Source of the DNA: Acorus gramineus
Taxonomy: Eukaryota > Streptophyta > Magnoliopsida > Acorales > Acoraceae
Assembly: GCA_030737835.1 (NCBI GenBank)
Contig: JAUJYN010000015.1
Coordinates: forward strand, 62,001-126,000
DNA: 64,000 nucleotides
Direction of reading: 5' to 3'
Shown here: piece after piece, positions 34,975-47,464 of the stretch
Numbering within the stretch: the stretch's first letter is position 1
How the letters are laid out: each line of letters begins with the position of its first letter
The notes under the pieces: model-generated
What the model was told of the DNA's origin: nothing
What the model saw: only the letters and a program-made list of their open reading frames with translations
Database searches by the model: none
Translations under genes and position numbers: made by a program

Positions 34975-37900
34975 TGTCACGCCCCAGGCGTCCCCGGGAC
35001 GCGGCAAGTGTATATATATATCAGAATCTACTCAGGAGGTCAATAATATCATACACAAGCAGCCAAAATGACACACAGACAACAAAAGCAAGGCTGACAG
35101 GATATATATACACCAAATGCGGATAACTAAGACTGAATCTGTAATCAAAATACACTACAGACTCCATACATAATCACATGTCCTGTGAGAGCCAATATAC
35201 ATACAAAGACATCCAAATACAACACAAACGCGTGCCCAAGCACGGAAAATAATACATACTGGTACAAGGGATGCTGATAGTCTCTGCAACTCGCGGGACG
35301 TGGCGCTACTCCGCTACTGATGAAGTCCCTCGGGGAGCTCCTCCTCCAGATCCGACTCAGATGACACTGTAGGAAAAGATTATGCGAGGGGTGAGCCACA
35401 CGCTCAGTGAACGGCACAACCCATGCATCACAGACAATATTGACTTCAACCAGAAAATCCTTATCCTCCACAACACGTTATCAAGCCACAACAATGATAT
35501 CAACGACTCAAAGCCGTGGGTCGCTCGATCGCTAACCCACTACACCCTCACCCTCACCCTTCAATGGGCGACAAAGGATATTGGGACTGGCTATACCAAA
35601 CCAGCGGGTCGCTTCCGCCAACCCGCTACACCCTCACCCTCACCCCTCAAGGGGTGACCAAGGATATTGGGACTTACAATCCAGTGGGTCGCCACATCGC
35701 CGGCCCACCATACCCTCACCCTCACCTTTCAACAGGTGACATAGGCTCTTGGGACTGACTAGGCTGTTGGTCACCCTTGGTCCACCGATAGTCTCTCCTC
35801 ACTCCGCGGTTGTTTGGCCACTCCCATGTTCAGCACAGTCCTTCATCAAACCAGGAGGCGCCTACTAGTGGGAGCCCCTGCACGGGACAACCTGTCTAAC
35901 GCCGAGGTAGTCTCTAACGGATCCAACGCAGGGCAACAGGACAGCCTATCCATCGCATATGATCCACTCGGATCCGCAGACAACACGTCATAACAACTCT
36001 AACGTTCTGAATTCCTCAGAACCCACCAGGGCGCATAACTACGATGCGGGGAACATGCATAAGGTTATAACAGGGTGGAATATCATTGGGGGAAAGAAAC
36101 TCAGGAGGGCAGCGTGAGTTCCCGTTATAGGACACCCCGACAACCAAACAAGGAACACGGTGTACCCTAACCCGGGTCTCACCGCTGTCCTCGCAAGGCC
36201 CCTCCCCTATAATATTCACTATAACATGCATTGTAAACAAATACTAGCATTTAGTTTAATAAATAAACTAGTAGGGCACATGCATCGGCCGGGCTTCCTA
36301 ACATGGAACCAGGGAACATGCTGCATGGCTCATATACATATCCTAAGGGTGCAAGTCCCTAACATGCAAGGTCTAGGGTAACATGCATTCTACAAGTAAA
36401 TCACGCTCGCATGATATACATATTACACATGGTCAATATTTATCCATAGTGCCCCAGGAGAGGTCGGTATACGCCCAAGTGCGTATAACACCTCTCCACT
36501 GGGTTGGATTGTCCCACTCACCAGTGATCGGGGTCAACGCGCGACCATCTGTCGAGATCTGCAAGACAGGTATTATTTGGTAAGTATTAATCCACAATTA
36601 TCATTAAATACATAAATAAAACACCCCAAAACCCACAACAAGCATCCAACACCTCCCCAACAACTACCCGCGGCCTCGGCAACCACCCGCACGGCCCCCG
36701 GCAACTACCCGCACGGTCGGCCACCGCCCGGACTCGCCACCGCGGGCCCCGCACGCCTCGCGCCGGTCCGCGAGCACCCCGCGCGCCCCCGCACGCAGTG
36801 CCCCGCCTCGCGCGCACCCCGCGCGCACCTCCGCCACCTTGCCGCACCTCGCGCGCACCTCGCACGCACCCCGCACACCTTGCCGCACCTCGCGCGCACC
36901 TCGCACGCACCTCGCGCACTGCCCCGCGCCCCGTGCCTCCCCCGCGCGCGCCCCGGCACCTCGGCCACCACCTCGCGCACGCCCTCCGCTGCCTCAGCCA
37001 CCACCTCGCACCCGCGCGACCTGCTCCACGCGCACCAGTCCGCCCAGCACCGCGCGCACCTCCGCCAGCACCTCCGCCAGCACCTCGCGCGCCCAGCACC
37101 TCGGCCAGCACCTCCGCGCGTGCCTAGGCCACCAGCCCACACTCCCGCCCTGCCAGCACACCAGCACGAGCAAGGCAGCCAGCCCCCGACCCGCGCACGC
37201 CCGCGCGCAGGCCGCGCGCACGCACGCCCGCGCGCGCACGCGCATCCTTGCACGCGCCCAGCCCACGCGCGGCCCGGGGCTGCTGCCGCCGCTGCTTGCT
37301 GCCCGAGACGGCGTCCCCGCCTGCCGAGCACCTCCAACCACCTCTCCCACTGCCGCCGACCCCTCCAACCACCCCCGACTACCCTCCGGCGACCCCCACA
37401 GCCACCGACCACCCCCAATCACAAAACCCACCCCCCAAGCACACATTCATGCAAGAAAAGAGGGAAGGGAAGCTTACCGAGGGGAGGGGAAGACGTTCGG
37501 TAGCTCCTCGCGCGCCGAAACCTTCCTCAAAGGCTTTTCCACACCCCGATCTATCACGGCCCTCGATTTGGCTCGAAACAGAGGAGAGAGAGAGGGGGTC
37601 GGGGAGGTGAAACTCGTCGGAAAAGGGATTTGAAGACACCGGTGTGTAGATCGGGACCCGATCTACACTTCCCGTGCTTTGGGTTTTTGGTTTTGAGGGG
37701 TGCAAGGGGCTTAAACGGAAGAAAAACGGAGAGGGGAGAGAGAGATCTCGACGAGGAAGACGATGAACAGTGCTCCTCGAAATTAGCTCACCCCAATTTA
37801 TAGTGCGCGACTTAAAAACCCAGATACGCCCCGGAACTGCAAAATTTTTGCAAACGATGCCAGAATTCGATGAAATTTTCGTGAGAGGTCTAAAATGGCA

Positions 37901-38066
37901 CCAGGACACCAAATATGCAATTAGATTTTCAATCGGAGTCCTCTAGCTCAGACGATAGCTAACAGTCTGAAATTTGCGGTTCCGATCGAAAAACCCTAAA
38001 AATTTTAAAACTGCCAGAAATGCTCCAACGGTTACCAGCAGGCTAAAAAGTGACACATATATAACA
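34975..38066 (-). mobile_element. Family A solo LTR, reverse orientation
   Basis: This 3092-bp LTR has TGTCACGCCCC at the left and ACACATATATAACA at the right, with ACTAA duplicated at 34970-34974 and 38067-38071. The GC-rich core is at about 36660-37330. On the minus strand it shows a GGTAAGC donor near 37480 and a CTTGCAG acceptor near 36560. It is the closest solo copy to the 421-10082 element (same CTCGCATA and GTGTAGATCGGGTCC words). Confidence 0.94.
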
Positions 38067-38179
38067 ACTAAACTTGCACATTGCAATCTCACAATATCAA
38101 TATAGGATGTATACATCATCAGAAACAAAAATAACAATGTTCACAGATATGATTAAGAGTGCACATATATTTATAACAA

Positions 38180-39590
38180 TATACGAAAGGAGCATAAGAG
38201 GAGAATAACAGATGAGCATAACAGAGAAAATATAATAGTGTACAGAAGGAGAATAACAGTAAATTTTGAAGTTCTTTGGTTATGTAGATACCCTTATAAT
38301 TACAAAGAGTACAAGCAAAACTAACAAGTTAAATAAGCAAGCAATTCTTATCTATGCGTAACAGCCTAAGTAACCTCTTTCCCATAATTGGATACTAAGA
38401 TGAAGTAGAAAGTCTTGGAGATCACAGCTCCAACTGTGAACTTGTGCCTAACAGCCTAAGTAACTCCTTGAGCATCTAGGTCAAAATAAACAATGACAAA
38501 AAAAATTGACCAATCTTAAGCTAGCTTCTATATCATATTAGGATTTTACATATTAAATATAAAATATACATACCAATCTGAGCATAAGAGGAGCATAGCA
38601 GAGAAAATATAAAAGTATACAGGAGGAACATAACAATGTACATGAGGAACATAACAGTGTACAAGAGAAACATAACAATGTATAAGAGCCTATAGGTTTA
38701 GAGCGTCTATTTTCATTGAAGATGTAATATAGATTCATGGAGGAGTTATCTATATAGAAGGCCTTGGCAGTGCTGTATTCATACTCTTAAATAGTAATAT
38801 GATGCTTCACACACACAACTTTCTATTGGCTTCAACTACTATAGAAGAATAATACAGTTGTGTACCCACAAAAAAAAACTACTATATATAGAAGAATACA
38901 ATTGTGGGATGGAATGAGTTCTAAGAACATGCTATCCTATAATGCAAAGTGATGTTTGATGAACTTGAGTTCTATACCAAGAATGTGTCATTCAGCAACA
39001 ATCACAATTAAAAAAACATCCAGTGTGATGAGAAAATAGGTTGGATACCCACTAGCAAATGGAGTGAGTACCATAATTACATTAATATGTAGGATGGCTT
39101 CTATCCCTAGATCTAGAAATATTTTCCAATCCATTACATAATATTTTCCACACAGTAATTCAATAAACTACCATCTAATATACATGGATACTTATGCTTT
39201 CCACACTCCATTATCTAAAAATATAGGTTATCCATGTTTCTTTCAAGCTAGTACTATTAATGTTTAGAAAGAATTTTAGTTCACAAAGAGAAGAGCAATA
39301 TAGCCGAATAGAGGTATGAATCTCAACTTCCAATTGAATTTTCTGAATTGACAATCGTGTACAGAAGTAGCATAACAATGTACAAGAGGAGCATTATAGT
39401 GAATTTTAGATATTTTTTTTTATCATGTAGATACCCCTATAACTACAAAGTGTACAAGCAAAACTAGCAAATTAGAGTATTGGATAATACGATGATCAAT
39501 GTTAAGTTACTTTTTATATCATATTAAGAGCATAACAGTGTACATAAGAAGCATAACAGTGTACAAAAGGAGCATAACAGTGTGCATTGG
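38180..39590. repeat. Dispersed minisatellite, unit about 20 bp (AGGAGCATAACAGTGTACA)
   Basis: Clusters of two to four degenerate units lie at about 38185-38255, 38580-38680, 39357-39395 and 39528-39585. Related single units occur at 34432-34565. The clusters alternate with duplicated spacer text, giving a loose higher-order pattern. Confidence 0.6.
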
Positions 39591-40314
39591 TTGCTCTCTG
39601 TCTTCCAAACTATACACAAAATTATATATACTTGAAAAAAACAAACATATACACAAAATTATATATATAGGCCCACCACCAAGACAGGACAACAACAAGA
39701 TATTATATACACCATTTTCTTTTAATTTTTCTCCTAAATTGGAATGATGGAAATGTTGTATTTTTTTTTTGTTCAATGAATTGCAAAATTGTTGTTTTAC
39801 TTTTATGCATATTCTACATAAATCAAGATATTTGGTTCTCATACAAAATTTTGGAGATGCACATGATCTCTCCACCCTCATTTACAAAGAAACCAAAAAA
39901 ATAAGAGAGTATATGAGCATTGACACCTTAAGCATGAAGTGTTCCTTCTTTTTTTGAGAAGTGCTCCTTCTTTATTTAAAATTTTAGATGAATTTATACA
40001 CTACATCTCATCAACCCCCTTAGATTATATTCACAAACCCTAAAAGCCTTAAATTTGAAGTTCTACTACATCACCTTATCTGCATGCATAACTTTTTAAC
40101 TCATTTCAAATATATATAAAAACACATGACTTATTATAAATCAACATATTGCTTTAGACTAAGAATAACACAACCAAGATATTTACTTGAAAAAATATCA
40201 AAACTACAACACTAAGCACTAGATTAGTTGGCTTGAGGACTTTAACAGAATTTAACAGCTGCATCGTATGGAGAAATTCAAGGAACCCATGCAATGATAT
40301 CAATGTATTACATA

Positions 40315-40425
40315 ATCAAAAGGTGTACAAACAATACTAAATGGTGTACATATAATATTTATTGGTGTACAAACATAATCGAAAGGTGTACAGACAATAC
40401 TTAATGGTGGAAACTTCTCAATTGC
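40315..40425. repeat. Short tandem array with a GGTGTACA core
   Basis: GGTGTACA recurs four times with spacings of about 20-27 bases (near 40321, 40343, 40364 and 40385), within AATACTNAATGG text. Confidence 0.55.
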
Positions 40426-40993
40426 AGACTCCACCACAAGAATTAAAAAAAAAAAACCTCATTAGACCAATGAGGACACCCCAACCTCAAAATATTTAAT
40501 ACGAAATCATTCAAGATGATAGGACAAGACAAAATCTTATCCAAGCACAGGACTAGATCAATGTGAGTGTTTTACTGGTTTGGACATTCCATAAAAAATA
40601 TCATTAGTATTTGCAAAATAATTGACAGACTATTAGCCATGTAAGACTAACAGCTAATGACAAGTAGAAGCTTCTGTGATAACTATCTCAAATTAATTAA
40701 GAGGACCATATTTCAATTCTGATTCTTTCTTCAAGATGATCTACACAATCCCATTTTCACTAATCCAAAATTTAATAAGTCGCAATAGAAGAGCATCTCC
40801 CAGAAGTGACACTATTTGATTGTGACGATTGCATATTTTGAATTTAAATTTTATTTATTTATTTATTTATCTTAAAAAAATATTCATTGCATGCATACAT
40901 AATTGCATTTCAATCAAATTTCAATGTTTAATTATTTTTAAATGTATAAGATATTATATTAGAATATGTGGGTGTGTGTAAATGAAATGGGGG

Positions 40994-41167
40994 TGTTGGG
41001 TTCAGCCCATGATGGGCCTTACGAGGGAAACCAAAGAGGGCCCATATGCATGGGAAATCATGCACGTGAGCAGTGCATACCATTTCCTTATATGACATCT
41101 CTTCTCCTCTATATAGTCACCCTTAATGAAAAAAAAAATATTAGGATGAGCGGCCGTATATCCTATT

Positions 41168-41199
<32 letters not shown>
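40994..41199 (+). repeat. Copia-type LTR fragment
   Basis: TGTTGGGTTCAGCCCATGAT, the downstream ATGCATGG and CACGTGAGCAGTGCATA match in order the U3 head of the Copia LTR at 33459 read on the minus strand. It ends in an AG run (41173-41199) where family B LTR text begins. A truncated relative is the likely origin. Confidence 0.45.
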
Positions 41200-41202
<3 letters not shown>

Positions 41203-41913
41203 CTCTTCTTACTTTTTGATTTTCTTCTAAATCATTGTTATTTATTTAGTGATATTGGATTTACGTTTGGGTTATTAAGTTTTTATTCATTTATTTATTT
41301 ATTTATTTTAAAGATAAAATTAGGGTTTTGATTTCTTTTAAGGATTTAATATATTTTTATGTTATAGGATTTTTAGCTTTGATCAAGTTAGAGTTTTGAT
41401 ATATATGTTCTTGTTGTTAGATTTTTATGATTTTATAAAAAACAAGGGTTTTGATTTATTATTTATTATTATTAGATGTATGTTAGATATTTGGAGTTTT
41501 TTTTAGTCTTCATAAATTGAGGGTTTCAATTTATTATTTATTTTAAATATTAGATCTGTGTTTAGATTTCTAAAATATGAGTTTTTAATCATACGAGGAT
41601 TATGATTTATACAAATACATGATAAGTTTTATATATTTTCAACTTTTATTAATTAATAATTATTTTTATAAAAAAAATGTGTATGTTTTCATAGTATTTT
41701 ATGAATTTTTGTTATTTTATTATTATTTTGAATTTCTGGATTTTTTATCTTTTCTGTTTTGTATTTTCTGGTTTCGTCTTTTAGTGCCTAGTTATATGGT
41801 AAATAGGTTTCGATCATCTTTTTAGGTTGTGTGTGGTATATGTGGATATGGGTCTATACTATTGAGTAAAAATTTATACCCATTAATTATGGATAGATAT
41901 TTAGGTCTTGGGT
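41173..41913 (+). repeat. Older family B LTR fragment, left part
   Basis: Read forward, this matches the reverse complement of about 43280-44030 in the family B LTR (for example GGGTTTTGAT, GATAAGTTTTATATATTTTC and TTCTGGTTTCGTCTTTTAGT). It is more diverged than the two LTRs of the inserted element and continues at 50226. Confidence 0.75.
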
Positions 41914-44702
41914 TGTGCCGCCCCACATTTACCTAACCGTTTATCGGACGGTAAATGAGTCGCTACTAAACTTAATCCAAATATAAGACCAAAATTTGCA
42001 GCTCATTTTTTTTTTTGATGATACCAATATAATAAAACAGATGATAATAAAATAAATAATATCCAATGGTTTTAAATCACCAATGGTCTTATAAAATATC
42101 AGAGTTTTGCGAAAACAAGATACTAAAAAGAAAATACACAATAAACCACCCCTGTGGGAGCCATCTAAACTGAACAAACCCAAATGGTCGATCACGACTA
42201 TAATTTGTTCTCGAACCACTACTTCGAAGATATTCCTTGAAGATGCGAAATGCCCAAACTTCACTTTGATCCTCAGAATATGCGATACCTGGTTATGAAA
42301 CAACCAGCCCATATCGAAAAGGGTAAGCGATTAACTCAGTGAATAAGCCCATTGACAAATTACTTCACGTGACAGTTATATATAAAAATAAGTTATATAA
42401 AATTCATAATTTCTTTTAATAAATCTTTTATTTTATTAAATCGATTTGAAATCATGAACTTAAAAATATATATTTTAAAGCAATCATGTGGCCCAATCCT
42501 TGGCCCACGTTGTAGAAATCATGAGGTTTAAATGATATGACCGGGTCGGGTTCTCAATCGGAAGAACCGTTTCCCCAAAATAGGTGTGCCAAGCCCCAAG
42601 CGACTAAATCGCTCAAAAAGCTCCCTCGAGGAGACGTCGGATCTAGAAGACGCTGATGGGTCGCCGCTGCCATCACTACGAGAACACCAGCACAGGATGC
42701 CCCGGTTGCTGCAAACTCCAAACAAAGGAATCCGCCGCTACAAGGAATGCTTTACCACACCCCTCACCGATCTTGGGACTCTTCGAGTCCTAGACCTTCC
42801 TCCCCAAAGGCGAAATACAACGGGGGGATTTATTCCTGAAATATGCTATGATGTGCATCTTAATAAAATCACCTAGGACTAGGTTGTCTCCACTAGTCCT
42901 AAATTTTTCCAAAAATATCAAAAATGATAATCCTTAATCCAAATATTATTTCAAAAACATAAGCATTAGAAAATGTATTACATTAATTCTTGAAACATGA
43001 ATAGCATAATACATGCTATTTTAAATGACATAATGAATGAATTAAATCATGCAATTTTATTTAATAAAAATGCAATTTGACCAATATGAAAAAAATATCC
43101 AAATCATGCAAATTTATCACAATAAATATCATTGGCATATGAAATTCAACGTTATAGAGCAAAAGCTCACACGAAATAAATCGATAGCCCACTCACCTCG
43201 AATGGACCCTAGGTCCGGAGAATGAAGCCCGCAACAAAATTTACAACCTAGATGAACCAAATAAATTATTAATTAAAACCTATAATTCAAGCCTAGACCT
43301 AATTTCTCTAATCATAATCAATAGGTATAAATCTTTATACCCAATGAGCTAAATTTATCTCATATAAATCATACAAAAGAAAATATAATAGAACCTAAGA
43401 AGAAGAATAAAAACCTATTTACCATCTAACCAAACACTAAAAGACAAAACCAGAAAAGATAAAACACAGAAAAAGACAATATCCAGAAAATTCAAAATAA
43501 TAATAAAATAACAAAAATTGATATAATAACATGAAAACACATTTTTCTCTATAAAAATAAACTATTAATTAGTAAAAGTTGAAAACAAATAAAACTTATC
43601 ATCTTATGGATTTGTATAAATCATAAACCTAGCTTTATTAAAGAAAATTCAATTTTAATAATCTAACTTAGATCTAATAATAATAAATAATAGATCAAAA
43701 CCCTGGTTTTATAAAAATATAAGAATCTAACAATATGAACATATGTATATCAAAACTCTAATTTGATAAAAACACAAAATCCCATAACATAAAAAAAAAT
43801 ATTTAATTCTTAAAATAATTAATAAATCAAAACCCTATTTTTTATTAAAAGCTCAAAAATCCAAATACCTAAGCATGGATCTAATAAATAATAGGAAAAT
43901 CAAAAGGTAAAAAGAAAAGATATATTAAATACCTTTTTTTTCTCTCTCTAACTCCTTTCTCTCTCCGCTCTTCTCTCTCTCCCTCTCCTCTCTCTCTCTC
44001 CCTCTCTCTCTCTCTCATATATACATATTTATCTAATCTAATATTCTCATTTGATTTCAATTTAAATTTAAAAAGTGGTTATTAGAAAGATTTGAAAGGA
44101 TATGCACAAAAAAAAGAATATATGAATAACCAAAATAAGAAATGACAACTAAGGAAATCATAAATTTTATATTTATTATATCATATATGTAATAAAACAA
44201 ATCAAATCAAATATACAATATCAATTGCAACACAATTATGTAAGATATACATATTTTAGGCGTGAAAAACATTGATTAGAAAATCATTGCAGAAACGGAG
44301 GCGTGGAAACATTATACAATGGCCTTTGAATTTTTCTGATTTACAAATAGGTCCCTATACGAATTACAGATAGGTCCCTGCAGTCTATAATAGAAAAATT
44401 CAAGATTCAAAAACTAGGTCCCTGAAAATCAATAACAATGAAATCTCAAAATTTAATATTTTGAGCTCTAAAATTTTATAAAATTGTAACCATTAAAATC
44501 TTGAAAATATTCGAAAGAAAATATATACAATTTTTTAAAATTAACAAATAGTATTTAAAATTGCAAACTAAAATGGGCCCATAAGGATACACTAAATGGG
44601 CCAAAACTTAAAAACACACAAAATACACTAATTTTAATTCAAATATCATATTTACATATTTAAATCAAATATATAAAGAAGAGAAAATGCACAGGTGTTA
44701 CA
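41914..44702 (-). repeat. Family B 3' LTR (left)
   Basis: About 2.79 kb, starting at GCCCCACATTTACC-type text and ending CACAGGTGTTACA on the plus strand. It includes a CT-rich microsatellite tract near 43940-44015. The matching LTR at 47465-50225 differs by scattered bases and small indels. Confidence 0.88.
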
Positions 44703-44859
44703 TACTTCCCCCCTTTAGGAATTTAGTCCTCTAAATTCAGGGGAGAACACAAAATAAAAGATATATGACATTCAATGATAACAATCATCCAACCAATAGT
44801 TGTAAGAGTAGTCTTACAATTTTAACTCATAACAACATCAATACAATCATTTTACTAGT

Positions 44860-45610
44860 AGGGTTACACGTCCGTGTAATACCTAACAAGCACAATAATA
44901 TAGAAAATGGTATAAGAATCCAACTTATACCCCACAAACAATCAAACAAATGTACATCCATACAATAATTATATAAGTCGGCTTACAAATCCAACTCATA
45001 CCCAACAAGCTCAATAATATGAAAAAAATGGTATAAGATTCTAACTTATACCCCACAAACAATATTCAATTAAATGCACAAGCAAAACTATCAATGCTCT
45101 ACATTAAAGTTTCAATCAATATCAATACAAGTGACATACAATCACACAACAAAATAATCATATAAATTATACCCACAATTCTTCCGCTGCGCCACTCTGC
45201 TAGTGACCCAAATCACAAGTGGATGAACTTATACATCACAAACAATGACAACAATCATTTGCAATAATTAAACGTATATGTCAAATCCACCCATTCTTCA
45301 CATCATAGGTGTTATAACTCATACAGCATAAGCAATGGCAAACAATACAATAAAAATATACAAGTCAAGCTCACCCATGTCCCATACCATGGGTGATTTG
45401 ATTTGTACGGAATAAGCAAAGACATTACAAGCAACCAAATGCATAAGTCAGGCCCACCTATGTCCCATACCATAGGTGGTCCAATTAATACAATGCAAAC
45501 ATTGATAATAGCAAAAACAATCAATATCAAACAATTTCATACATGATTGTACAAGTTAGGCTCATCTACGTCCCATACCATAAATGATCCAACTTGTACT
45601 GTCAAAATAG
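44860..45610. repeat. Degenerate tandem repeats in the family B internal region
   Basis: A unit with ATGGTATAAGAATCCAACTT and ATACCCCACAAACAAT occurs near 44910 and again near 45030, period about 119. Further on, units with CCCATACCAT flanked by GGCTCACC-like text occur near 45380, 45468 and 45575, period about 90-100; each has a small palindrome (CACCCATG...CATGGGTG). Confidence 0.6.
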
Positions 45611-46999
45611 GGACAATAATAATGACAACATAAAACTAAAGACATTTATGACATTAAGAAAAATAATATGCTAACATGGACATTCACGGATTGAATGAAC
45701 CATCCGCAACTCTATGCAAAATGTGAAAAGCATCCTAATAAAATTGTGAATACATGGCCACATTGAACAACTTGAAAATATCGGTTCTTAAGTATGCCTC
45801 TCATGTGTGCACGCTTTGACGTATATTTAGTATAAGCTATCATCCACCACATATGCTCTTACATAGAATATCCACTAATAAGAATGCAAATCCTATATGC
45901 ATCAATCCTAATTGACCCAACTCATCCTAGGCTTCAAAGGAATGACTCTCATACTGGCTTATCTTGAGGCTCTAACAAAATAATAATTTACAATGAACCA
46001 AAATAACTAAGCTCTATAAGATAGGGTATCCAAAAACTCAGGTGGGATATCCTAAGATCCAATAATGCAATCTAAACTCTTAAAAATATAGCTAGATTGA
46101 TATGCGTGCTAAATGCACATGAACCTGAATTTACAAGATGTAATTATAATATCGAAATGCATAGCATAATGTAGAAAAGTATTTAGCATATTAAATATTG
46201 TATATATAAAATAAAACCTTCATGATAAACACGTATAAATAATGTATTAAAAGAATTTAAAGCTCATTCCATTTAATATATAGCACAATAAATTTGTAAA
46301 CCATGTAAAATATATATAGAGTTACGTTGCAAAAAAAAAATAATAATAATAAATAAATAAATAAATAATAAAAATAACGTAACAAATATGTAGAGAGTTG
46401 AATTAAGAAAGATCTAGTAATATCTTTATTTTTGAATTATTAAGATTTGAATATATCGATATGATTTACTTAAATTTGACTTTGAAAACTAAAAATATAA
46501 TTACAATTTATATAAATATGATTTGAAATCTTTCATTTAAATTCATAAATAAATAAACATGAGTAACCGCTAAATTTATGGCAAGGTAAAAATGTGTATA
46601 TATATATAAAAAATATGGGTCACTTCCCCTTTAATAAGAAATCAATAGATTTAGGCTCTAGGGTAACCAAAATAATCAAATAATTTTTTTTTTTTTATAT
46701 AGACCAATATAATCTCCTTAGGATGATCAAACTTAAGTCCTAAACTTCACAGGCTAACTAAGCTTAGGCTCATAGAAAATCAAGAATGGGATCGATAGAA
46801 GACACAATATCATGATCAGGAGAAGACATGACAATTAATTTGGAAATACCTCAAGAAATTAAGATACAATAGGAGTTACACTAACTTAGGCCTTCAAGTC
46901 GTATCCATGATGGCTAGATATCATTCGCATCCCTTATCTAATAACCTCTAAGCATGAGAGAAGAGACGAATATGATCGGATATGATCACCAAAACCCCC

Positions 47000-47130
47000 A
47001 AAGCGGAACGATTGTCAGTTGGGAATATGAAAGGTCACAACTTTTGAAAAACAATCAACACATGTGTAGGCTAACAACAAATCCATGCCAAAGATAACTT
47101 TGAAACCAAGAATATCGAGAATGAAGAGAT
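47000..47130 (-). pseudogene. Protease/RT-linker remnant of family B
   Basis: The minus strand reads LFILDILGFKVIFGMDLL and then a DCFSKVVTF word, the conserved LGMDWL region at the protease C-terminal side of Ty3/Gypsy pol. Nothing else of pol was recognised. Confidence 0.6.
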
Positions 47131-47464
47131 TAGTAAGCATCTAATGCCCATTGATCTGAACCAAGAAAGAGGGAAAGCAAACCTTGGTGACAACTTGTTC
47201 ACCAACGACAATGGTTATGTGAAGTGTAGACATCAAGATTGTAAACTTCTTTACTAAAAGTTTTGCAAATCCAATAAAGTGAATGAATGTGCGGATCCCC
47301 AAAAAGAACATACGTTGAATGACCAAATAGAGACAACACTACAATCCCTTACTGTCATAAAGAAAATCCTAAATGAAATAACAAACGTCACAAATAATAA
47401 CACCCTTTTTTTTCTAGACAAAACCCTAACCTAGGCTCCGACAGGACGTGGCTCTGATACCATC

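Larger units (their letters stand above)
38067..40993. other. Intergenic stretch with degenerate repeats
   Basis: No gene was recognised. Besides the minisatellites listed below, there is a degenerate long-range duplication: TGTAGATACCC followed by ACAAGCAAAACTA occurs near 38285 and again near 39428, and CTATATCATATTA-type text occurs near 38528 and 39516. TAACAGCCTAAGTAAC occurs near 38359 and 38448. Confidence 0.5.

Noticed and set aside
42586-42876. A 96-codon open frame repeated at 48131-48421
   Set aside because: It lies inside the family B LTR and occurs twice only because the LTR does. No domain is visible and the older LTR copy at 50690-51083 does not keep it as a conserved frame.
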